This document shows, one piece after another, positions 11,101-20,037 of a stretch of DNA of 64,000 nt (position 1 is the stretch's first letter; the number at the start of each line of letters is the position of its first letter). The DNA comes from Filobasidium wieringae. Taxonomy: Eukaryota > Basidiomycota > Tremellomycetes > Filobasidiales > Filobasidiaceae. The notes under the pieces are model-generated. The model saw only the letters and a list, made by a program, of their open reading frames with translations. It had not been told where the DNA came from and ran no database searches. The position numbers were made by a program, and so were the translations under genes. The DNA is taken from assembly GCA_001600055.1 (NCBI GenBank), contig BCIV01000006.1:868001-932000 (forward strand), read 5' to 3'.

Positions 11101-12804
11101 TTGCCGAAGAGGCTGACGAATGAGATGATTCAGTCGTCTCGAGGCTCCCGTGACGGGACCACCAGTTTGCCAGCAGGATGATCTCTCGTAAGGCTGTTTG
11201 CATGTCGGCTTCTAGAACCTCACGCTTTAGCGATTTTTGACTTTGAAGTCCCATATACATGGCGATGGAACACAAGATTCGACGGCTGAAAACTGACAGT
11301 TGCCTCCGCTCATGCAAATCAGCCAGAGCTTTCAATTCCTCTTTGCAAATGACCGGATCTTTTACCATCTTCTCGATGGTTCGATCTTCTAGCGCGGGTA
11401 GACCAAGATCTTGGATGATCAGCTCCGATCCTGCTAGGGTCCATATACCGAAGTTCTCTTGGAGTTCTGCGCGACGGCGAGCAATGTCGTGACTAGATGT
11501 ATCTGGTTCTGTTTGTGCTTCGTTGCCATCGTCTGGGCTACCTTTGTCGTGCTGCTGTGATGGCAGATCGACTGTTTTCCCCTTTTCGTTTAACGATCTG
11601 ATGTCCAGACCTAGAGTTTTGATAGTCTTTGACCGAATCGCGAGTAAGATCTCTTTGGGATCCTTTCCACCGAGAGTTGCAAATGCGGACACCATGCTCG
11701 GTGTCAATGTAAGTGGCTCTTCAGCGGAAAGTATAGCATCCCGCAGATCATCCCCGTATTGGCGTATCTCTTCCTGTTCCCAGATCCTTAGCCGTGTGAT
11801 ACAAGCCACAAGATGGCGAGGTGCTGATCTAACGTATTCTTTCACGGCCTTGGCCAAGACTGTATCAGCGTCCTCGTTAAGGGCCTTGATCGCGTCTTCG
11901 TCTTCGAGATCCTTCTGTTTTGCTGGAAGTGCAGTCGTAATAGGCTGTTCTTTTTCTATTGTAATGCTTTCATTTGACGAGTTTGAGGCTTCATTCGTCC
12001 TATGGCGTCTCGCATTTGCCACTATGAGTTTGGTAAGGTGTTCAGGAATAGAGGAACCAAAACTCTCCGCATCTTTCTCAAGTTTTGTACTCGATCCATT
12101 TAAAGCTAGGGACAGCTGGAACAGGGCTTCTGTGAAACGAACACCTTGAAGCGCATAAGTTGCAGGGATCTTAGGCTCTTTCTTCCTCCGTAACGCGGTG
12201 AAAAGCCGTTTGAGCTTTGCAATGGTGATCGCGTTCAGATCGATAGGCGACTTGATGGAAGCTACAGTATCTTGGAAAAGTTTTGCTGTCACGGCCGATT
12301 GTCCTCCCCTCAGCAACATAAGATCGATCGTTTGTGCCAATTCGGGTTGCGCGGGCGAGATAAAACGCAGTCCTTCTTTCCAGGCATAATTATCGGATAT
12401 TATGGGATCAACAGTAGGCTCGTCGATATGTGCTGATGTCACCTCATTGCTTGAAGCTTGGGTATCATCAGAAGGCTTCGTCGGAGTATCTTGCGGGAGA
12501 GAGGGTATAAATTGAGATGTCTGAGCGGACGTAGTCTTTTTCGATTGAGTCGGGGTGCCTTTCATTTTAGGCTTAACCAAAGGTTTGGCCGGAGCTGCTC
12601 TTTCCGATTTCGAAGCAGTCTTGGTTGCCTGACTACTAGACCGAATGCTTCTCGGGGCTGAGAGCTCGAGGACAAGTATAAGCTACCGTTAGTCGAAGGA
12701 GTCGGGTATGTTGAACTCACCCAGATGCGCCGGTCTATGTAATCGAGGGTCCAGGACAGAGCTAGGTTGTCGAGCTCGCCCCGGCCAAACGGCAACCCAG
12801 CCAT
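8175..12804 (-). CDS. Large orphan protein with C-terminal RNase H-like domain
   Basis: Six exons read in phase into one protein of about 1,400 residues. The first exon (ATG at 12804: MAGLPFGRGELDNLALSW) joins a 2.7-kb exon that is mostly helical and charged with no family I know, then three shorter exons (AVEAAAEAIETGDSQAEKLV, SGLTESIKSALTSLLGA, RLFVSLARNRLDYGDA). The last exon carries an RNase H type-1 fold: LIIYSDGSYRDS (first Asp), GGGIVIKT, SVEAELATVLWAVRM (Glu), IVFTTDATESLRFL (second Asp) and WVPREFDADIKRADMLAVKG (last Asp). All four acidic positions of an RNase HI D-E-D-D site appear present; the usual His loop before the last Asp is replaced. No reverse transcriptase or other retroelement domain is visible. 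The first-intron acceptor is uncertain, so the N-terminus is less sure. Predicted RNA:DNA-hybrid nuclease or a domesticated nucleic-acid-binding fold. Confidence 0.75.
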
Positions 12805-13111
12805 TTCGCCAGAGCACAGTGATGGACATGAAAAGTCAAGAGACAGCTGCAAGGCCGTCGGTATGTGTGACCTAGCTTTTGTAGGAGTGTTACTGCTTTA
12901 CAATAAAAGTTGGGAAGCTAGTTGAGCATCTACTCTGAATGTCGATATCGGTCGATCGATCTGATCGCACCGCGGATTCTTCGCTGACATGCGCCTTTTC
13001 CGTAATACCCCGACCTACGAGAATCACAATCAATCCAATAAGGTCAATCTCAAATGGTACTCGTTCAAGAGTCCTTGCATATCGTTCATAGGTATTCAAA
13101 TCATCAACACA

Positions 13112-14192
13112 ATGTTCCGACCTGCTGCTCAATCCGCTGTCCGAATCGTCGCCCGTGGCACCCGTTCTGCCGCTACCTTCAAGACTGAGGGAATCAACGG
13201 AGGTGACTTCAAGGCCCTCCGAGACGGTGTCAAGTCTCACGCTCAGGGTGAGTGTCGACCTGCAGCTTCAATTTCATAATCCTATACTCGAGATCTAGGC
13301 AGAGATCTGCTTAGCTAGAACACTCCAGCCGATGGGGCTATGGAGGAATTCGCGAGCTGGATGAGCTAATTGTTTGCTATCTTCGCAGGTACCACTGACC
13401 TTTGGAGGAAGATCAGGTATGTCCACGTTTTGCTGATCGCCAAGATTCCTAGACTGAATAAGAACTCTATATCGTTCCAAAATCAAGTTTCTACGTATGC
13501 ATTCCTGGTAAGTCTTGATCTTCCATTTTCCATTATCTACGTAGTCATTCAGACTGACGATCAAACCTTTTCTTTATTGTCAGGTGTCATCGTTGTACGT
13601 CAAGCAATCATCGTGTGAACTAGATGAGCGAAGACTCACTGGACCGCCTACGTCGTTATAGGGCGCCATCTGGGTTAAGCAGGTCGAAGATGAGCACGCT
13701 GCTCACCTCGAGCACTTGAAGCACGACAACGACGGAGAGTTGCCCGAGCGTACTATTTGTGAGCTGGCTCTTGTGATAAACAACGGGTCGGCAAAAAGTT
13801 AATCAAATGCTGATCTTCCGCAGACCCTTACATGAACATCCGTAACAAGGTAAGCTAAAACATTCAAGTCTGATAAACTACACCAATACTGAACCACCTT
13901 TCTGTTTTATAGCCCTTCCCGTAAGGTTTCAATCCAGTCATTATTGGTGTTATTGGAATACTGATAACACTTGACGTCTGCTTTTATGTTGCACTATCAG
14001 ATGGGGAGAACGTGAGTTCTGGTCGTGATCAATCCAGTCGAGCTTCGATCGCTAATCCCTCATGAATCATTCATAGAGAGTCTCTTCTTTAACGTAAGAA
14101 TTGCATCTTCCATTTCATGGTCAAATTTGCCTCTAATCTACATGTTAATATCACAGCCCAAGGTCAACGTTCCTTCTGGAGAGGCCGAGTAA
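13112..14192 (+). CDS. COX13: Cytochrome c oxidase subunit VIa (Cox13/COX6A)
   Basis: Nuclear-encoded small subunit of mitochondrial complex IV. The ATG at 13112 opens a presequence, MFRPAAQSAVRIVARGTRS, rich in Arg and small residues. Splicing across several 50-130 nt introns then gives GTTDLWRKISFYVCIPGVIV and GAIWVKQVEDEHAAHLEHL (one matrix-to-intermembrane helix), IYPYMNIRNKPFPWGEQSLF and FNPKVNVPSGEAE with the stop at 14190-14192. The PYxNIRNKPFPWG block is diagnostic of subunit VIa. Some exons are tiny (for example the one encoding the NIRNKPFP segment), so a simple open-frame view misses this gene. It is transcribed divergently from the RNase H-domain gene across about 300 bases. Confidence 0.95.
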
Positions 14193-15395
14193 GCTTTCTG
14201 GCACATATGAAAGTGGGATTTGACTATGGATGTATGATGTAGGGAATGATGATGGGATGCATAAGAACATATCGACGCAGCTTTCTACGCAGTCCGTCAT
14301 CCTAGTATGTCTTCGGAGCAGGACGAAGCCGTCTGACCGTTCTGGCACGCAAGTTGTCATAGTAACAAAGGCTCATCACGAGAGAAGATTTGGCTGCTAG
14401 TCCGTGCTTGCTGTCTTGGAGCAGTCCTTGAACAACGTGACCCAACCGGTGAAGAGGTCAGCCAACTACACCAAGCTGCACGCAAGGATGCATACGAGTT
14501 CGCTTCTCACAAGTCTCGAGGTCATGGCAAATGCCTTCTACACATGTGCACTCTTACCTGTTGTCCTTGGCGTCAAAGACAACGCACCTTGAATAGATAT
14601 GATTGGTACATTACCGTCAAGTTCGGGTCAATTCTAGTCTCGGGAAGTTCTCCCCTTGTGCCACACAGTGGATTCGGTCAGCGTCACGGTATCTGTGTTT
14701 TTCTTGGTCATCACTTCATTCTGCTTCGACTTATCTGCTTTCCCTGCAACATGGTTCCGAGGCGCTCTATATCTGCCTGCTTCCTTTCGATAATATCGTT
14801 GATTCAATGAGGTTCCTTTTCACAATGTTGATCAACCTCTGCGATTTGGCAAAATTGCTTTCACAGAGGTTAATTGTCGTTGTGCGAGCTCTCGACCCTT
14901 GGTGTCTGACAGCGCGATCGGTTGATTTATGCTGGATCGGAAACCTTCCATGGCTAGGGAGTCATCCTTTGAGAGGCATGGATACGTACAAAAGGCGTTT
15001 GTCAAAGATCATTCAATTGGTTGACGACCGCAACTATCACAGGGACTTTTGAATCCCTTCGGCCTACCACTTGTCTCATCTCACTCAATTCCGTTCAACC
15101 GACTCCTTTTCAGATCGGGCATCTTTTTCCAGATCGGTGGAATAGCTCCTTTGTGCGCATGTTCGGAGCTGCACATCATGGTGCCGTTGATATTGTACAT
15201 CGAGTTGACAGACGATACAACTTTGTTGTGTTTGTAAGATGATTTCATGGGTGGGTCGTGAATGCGTCAAGCTGTATGCAGACTTGACCGTCGAGCGAGT
15301 TATCGTTTGTAAGCAGCATTGTTACCCGCTGCCGTTCTTGATCTACGAAGAAAGGCTAGTTCAGCGCAATCCAGAATGTCTCGACCGTTACCGTC
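14193..15395. other. Intergenic, 1.2 kb, nothing recognised
   Basis: Several short open frames on both strands overlap each other and have atypical composition. None shows family motifs, and I could not build a spliced gene. It is the convergent 3' region of COX6A and the SCOC-like gene. Confidence 0.45.
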
Positions 15396-15727
15396 TCACA
15401 GATTGTTTTCGTACTGCTGCAGCATCTCATTCTCTTTCCGAAGCTTTTCGTTATTCTTCTCCGTGTGGTCGATGCTCTCCATTATATCTATAGAACCCAA
15501 GTTCAGCAATCAAGCATGGAGAAACCGCCGCTCAACTTACCTTTCAGTCTTCTTTGTAAACCAATTACGTCTCTACGAAACAGGATTAACTGGGCGGCCA
15601 CTTCTTGTCGGTTTCGAACTTACTGTATCGTAGCCTCCTTCTTAAGGGTCTGCTGAAGTACATCTTCTGTAGATTGTTCTTTCGGAACGTCCCAAGCGGA
15701 AGCACCAGGATCTTCCTCGGGTATCAT
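15396..15727 (-). CDS. Small SCOC/Slo1-like coiled-coil protein
   Basis: Three exons (15624-15727, 15541-15572, 15396-15487) separated by canonical introns of 51 and 53 nt give a 75-residue protein starting at the ATG at 15727: MIPEEDPGASAWDVPKEQS, then EDVLQQTLKKEATIQDVIGL, QRRLKDIMESIDHTEKNNE and KLRKENEMLQQYENNL. The C-terminal two thirds are a heptad-repeat helix ending in KxENxxLxQYxxNL, like the SCOC family (human SCOC, yeast Slo1), small coiled-coil partners of Arl GTPases at the Golgi. The middle exon is only 32 nt. The frame also stays open upstream of the ATG, so a longer N-terminus cannot be excluded. It shares a 340-bp divergent promoter region with RFC3. Confidence 0.7.
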
Positions 15728-15899
15728 TCCGAATTCTATATGAACAAGGCCTAAAGACAGATATCGGACCGTTGTTGTGGACTGAGGAATGTCCTGGTGT
15801 AACCGGTGAAGTGTGACTAGGATCACTCTCAGCATGTCGGGACTCCAGCGCTGTAGGCTGATCTCGACTTCATTTACGAAGCGCGTCTGACGTGTTTCA

Positions 15900-15905
15900 A
15901 CGCGT
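15900..15905. promoter_or_regulatory. MCB-type ACGCGT box upstream of RFC3
   Basis: A single ACGCGT 163 bp upstream of the RFC3 start, within the divergent RFC3/SCOC-like promoter. ACGCGT is the MluI cell-cycle box bound by MBF in fungi, typical of G1/S genes for DNA replication. One 6-mer can be chance; the gene context makes it credible. Confidence 0.45.
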
Positions 15906-16067
15906 TCAACCTCAAAGATCGATTGAGGTATCAGCTAGCTAGGTGCTAGGTGCCCTCCATCAGACCTTCATCTCGCTCTCTCCAGGCGTTCCAGATACTT
16001 AAGCTTCACCGTCTCACTCACCTACTCATCAAGGAGCTTAGTTACAACTACTTACTGCCAACGTAAC

Positions 16068-17918
16068 ATGGATATCGATAGCCCCCCTTCAGTGTCAAAC
16101 CCTTTGCTCAATGAACCCAACCTGCCAGACGACCAGAACCCTTCCCTTCCTCCACAAGCGGAAGGCGATGAGCTACCTATAGACGATAGCGGAGATGTAG
16201 ACATGGACGGAGAAACTTATAGCAGAACAACTTTGGGAGTGAAGGAAATATCCAATGGGAAAACTGGCTCAGGTGTTGCCAGTGGACAGGCAGGAGCTTC
16301 AACGGACAATGCAGGATTCGGGAATGTAGCAGCCTTCTTCCAGCCGAGAAAAGCAAATACCGGAGGTAGCAAAGGGAAGGGAAAAGAAGTCGAGTCCGAA
16401 CACACCGACGAGATAGAGAAAAGAGGAGGACTGCCATGGTGAGCTGGACTATAATCGAAGCTCGCTCCCGTCAATCAGCTGAACAATCGACATCAATCAG
16501 GGTGGAAAAGTATCGACCAGACACCCTAGACGATGTTGTATCGCATAAGGATATCACTGGTACCAGTGAGTGGTGTTGTCCTTTACCCAATCTCCCAAGG
16601 TCAAACACTTACATTCTGTCTCTTGTTTACAGTTGAAAACTTTATAAAGAAAGGCCGACTACCTCATTTGCTCTTCTATGGACCACCAGGTAAGTTCCCA
16701 GGGCGTTTGATCATCTCATCGTCGCTCACCAAGCTAGTTTCGGATAGGAACGGGAAAGACATCGACGATTCTTGCTATCGCCAAACTCATTTACGGTCCG
16801 ACCGCTTGGCGATCACACGTCCTCGAGTTGAATGCCTCAGATGATCGAGGAATAGAGGTTGTCAGGGAGCAGATCAAGGGATTTGCAATGACGAGGGTTT
16901 TGTTCTCGTACGTAAATCTTCTTGAGCATTATGTGCTTGCTTTGGCTGATCGTTCTATATCGCGATGAACAGGAAAGGGTTCAAACTGATCATCCTCGAC
17001 GAAGCAGACATGATGACTCAAGCTGCTCAAGGGGCGTTGAGACGAGGTATGCAGTATGACTGACTCAAACCTGCTGCTGTTGCTGACCTTGACTTTCAAT
17101 CTTGCAGTAATTGAACAATACACCAAAAACGTCCGATTCTGCATTTTGTGCAATTACGTCAACAAGATCACACCTGCGATTCAGTCAAGATGTACGAAAT
17201 TCAGGTTTAGTCCACTTCCTGAAAAAGAAGTCGAAAAGAAAGTAGACCAAGTAACAGAGCGGGAAGGGTGAGTTAGCCTCCTATTTACGACCTGGCCTAG
17301 TATCCGTCACTGATCATGCGTATGTTATAGGGTCAAGCTGACTGCGGACGGAAAGCAAGCTCTCCTCAAGCTGTCTAAAGGAGACATGCGAAGGGCGTTG
17401 AACGTTCTACAGGCTTGCCATGCTGCTTATGACGAAGTCGACGAGACGGCGGTATACAACTGTACGGGAAACCCTCATCCGAAAGACGTCGAGAGTGTGG
17501 TACAAAGTATGATGAGGGACGAGTTCGGTACTTCCTACGAATGTACGTTCAGAGAATGCGCTTTTCAAAGGAGGTTAAACTGACATCGAAATCCACCCCA
17601 ACAAATCAGACATTACGAAATTGAAGACCGATCGCGGTTTGGCATTGCAAGATCTGATAGCTGGAGCATATGAAGTCCTGGAGACGGTAGACCTTCCACA
17701 ACAAAGCCGGATATATTTACTGGATGCCCTGGCAACATGCGAGTAAGTACTATCTTGGCATCAGTCCTGTAGCTGGACACATCTGAACTCGGTTCTCCTG
17801 ATTTTGCTCGGATATCATTAGGCATCGTCTATCGGTTGGAGCGTCAGAAAAGGTCCAATTGACCAGTCTGCTCGGAGCTTTCAAGATCGCAGTTGAGCTC
17901 AGTCAGAAGAGCAAATGA
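16068..17918 (+). CDS. RFC3: Replication factor C small subunit Rfc3 (human RFC5 type)
   Basis: AAA+ subunit of the clamp loader that opens PCNA and, in variant complexes, the checkpoint clamp. Splicing of about eight exons gives [40 protein letters not shown] (Walker A), [38 protein letters not shown] (Walker B DEAD), [20 protein letters not shown] (SRC arginine finger) and [20 protein letters not shown] (sensor 2), ending in [20 protein letters not shown]. This last segment assigns it to Rfc3 rather than Rfc2, 4 or 5. The ATG at 16068 adds about 115 residues absent from yeast Rfc3, acidic and Ser/Gly-rich, with a PIP-like [12 protein letters not shown]. The first intron lies exactly after the LPW start of the core. 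Confidence 0.95.
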
Positions 17919-20037
17919 GGAAGGGCCATTTGTGACGATACGGAAGAGCCATTTCGGTGGTGAACATTACAGTTTGTGATCGCATATGACATCGATATCA
18001 TCCATCCGTCACCGTGCAGTTATATTAGCAGACTCGCACAGACCCCATGCTATAAGAATTGGGACAAGGCTGTACAGCATGTACAGCAATGCACTCTGTA
18101 ACAATGGACTGCGATAATGTGGGTGGATGAAGCGACGGATGCAGACTATTCTTGTCGCAGAGATGGAAATAGAATGGTTGTCTCTCAAACAACGCGTCTT
18201 ATCTTTCGTAGCTTTCATGGTCCACCTCGGACCGATCGGAAGGTCAATTGCATATTTCGAATGGCACCGGCGGGTCCTGAAGAACATGTGACCGCGACTG
18301 TACTCTAAGGTTTCTGAAGAACATGTCAGATCAACCATATCTCCGATGAAACACGAACTTCTAGGGGTACAATGGAACCATGCGCTAGAGGTGATGGTCA
18401 CCAGAAAACAAGTGCGAGCACTGACAACCGATTTACATCCCGAGCTTGATTGTGTTACATGTGACAATGCGTTTATCTCGCTGAGGTTTCGGCCGATAGG
18501 GTACGCGATCGCAGAGTGGGACTATACCCTTGCCGCTTGCCGTGACCATTTCGATCAAAATTATCAAGCATATGCACATACACAGCTCGGATACTCATAG
18601 TTTGATGTTGCCGTTGATCAGGCGGCGATGAAACTGATCGAAAGAGAGGTCGTTGATAAGCTCGTGCCGAAAAGACAGCCGGTTCGAGATGACACCCGGT
18701 CCGTGATGGCCGTCTTCTCATTTCTGATTAGAAGACAGGCTAGCGTGGTCGAGCCGGATCATGACGAGTGTGGCATGACATGAGAACGATAGGCGAGCCA
18801 TGGGCTAATGTCCGACCCGACGATCCGACGATATGGCGACATATCGATATGATCGCGTACCGAGGACTGAACGACGAAACACGTGTGACCACGGTGGGCC
18901 AGGGTTTCGCAGGGATGCAAGGGGGAATTTCCTATAGCCGGCGGGAGTTTAATCGGACCCTAAATGATTGAAATTGCCCCGCGAGAAGCGAAGAGTGCTG
19001 AAACCGTGATCGCTTGGGGATGGAACGATGGGAGCAAGGGGGAATGGTCTGGACGAGCGGGGCAAGCGGGCAAAATCCGCCGCAGCCAACCCAGAAGCAG
19101 GTGAATCTCTTGGAACTGGCGCGGGCCGAGAAAAGTGTGCCCAAGCCCAAGAGCGACAAGAGTTCAGGGGTCAGCCTGACATGTTTCCTGTAACGCGGGG
19201 CTGATAGCGGAGGTGGGAAGTGCGAGCGAGGGGTGCGAGGGTGAGGGCCAATTTGCAGCGAATCAAGGAGGAAATAGCGGGATCTCAGGTGGTCAGGTTT
19301 AGATGGGTAGATGTTCGAGATTCAAGGTGGCTGGCTGCACTGGCTGTGTTGTTTTCGAGTAGGAACTGTCATCCAAGCGAGCCATCAAAACAAACCCAAT
19401 GCAGCGTTTCTGGTACAAAAGGTGACGGTGGTCGTGTGGTTCGTTCTTGCTGTCCTGCCCTTTCCATCCTACCCACACCTGCTCTCCATCTCCTGCTCTC
19501 TCACACTCTTGTGACGACGACTGCTACCTGCTAGCCAGCGTTCAGTCTCTCCTGATCGGCGACCTTGTTCCGGTCCCCATTTACCACCCTATCTCGGCAA
19601 GCGCATCCCGCGCTTTCTTGTTGTTCACCGGCAATCACACTCGTTTTTCCTCTCTCGCCTCGATCTCTCGGCATTCGCCCAATTGAGCTCGGCAGCGCGT
19701 AGTCCACGGCCAATCAGCACTTGGGGCGCATCCTAATCACAAATAGACCCGCACCGAATATAAACACTCGACTGTCAAAAGGTAAGCTACACCCCCTTTT
19801 CCTTCCCTTTGCCCTTTCTCTTCATCCTCTCACCTCGACTCACCCACCTTTCGACTCTCTTCCTCCTTTCTCCCTCACAGCGTAACTCTCTAGTTTCCCT
19901 TCGACCGTGGTCTTTCTTTTTCTCGTATAATATAATCCATTCAGCGGAGTAGCGAAACAGTCGTTGCTCCCATCCCATCAACACTTTCCATCTTATTCGA
20001 CATCTCCCACCGAATTCGATAATAAACATCTGACAAT
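17919..20037 (+). other. 2.1-kb gene-poor region upstream of PMA1
   Basis: No exon can be supported. Open frames at 18009-18467 (-) and 18346-18600 (+) overlap and have no family content. From about 19440 onward the plus strand becomes strongly pyrimidine-rich up to the PMA1 start, as in leaders of highly expressed fungal genes. Promoter elements for PMA1 are listed separately. Confidence 0.55.
19710..19764 (+). promoter_or_regulatory. CCAAT and TATA-like elements upstream of PMA1
   Basis: CCAAT at 19710-19714 and TATAAA at 19759-19764, about 280 bp upstream of the PMA1 ATG, followed by a C/T-rich leader. The spacing is compatible with a core promoter for a highly expressed gene. A donor-like AAAAG|GTAAGC at 19782 and acceptor-like CACAG at 19880 could bound a 99-nt 5' UTR intron, but the donor is only about 20 bp past the TATA box, so this is uncertain. 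Confidence 0.45.

Noticed and set aside
9959..12149. Frames of about 200 codons opposite the RNase H-domain gene (9959-10555, 11523-12149)
   Set aside because: Antisense to a long exon with consistent coding signal on the minus strand; no family motifs.
8175..12804. Active non-LTR or LTR retroelement as explanation of the RNase H domain
   Set aside because: No reverse transcriptase, endonuclease, gag or LTR is seen, and the frame is interrupted by ordinary spliceosomal introns. Ancient domestication remains possible.
15542..15603. Longer middle exon for the SCOC-like gene starting with an LILFRRDV segment
   Set aside because: It would need an intron of about 20 nt and breaks phase with the upstream exon. 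The 51-nt intron ending at 15573 fits both size and phase.
18009..18467. 152-codon minus-strand frame upstream of PMA1
   Set aside because: No recognisable motif, overlaps other frames, and no splice-linked neighbours.
19782..19880. 5' UTR intron of PMA1
   Set aside because: Donor and acceptor look good, but the donor is only about 20 bp past the TATA-like element, leaving almost no first exon; not claimed as a feature.
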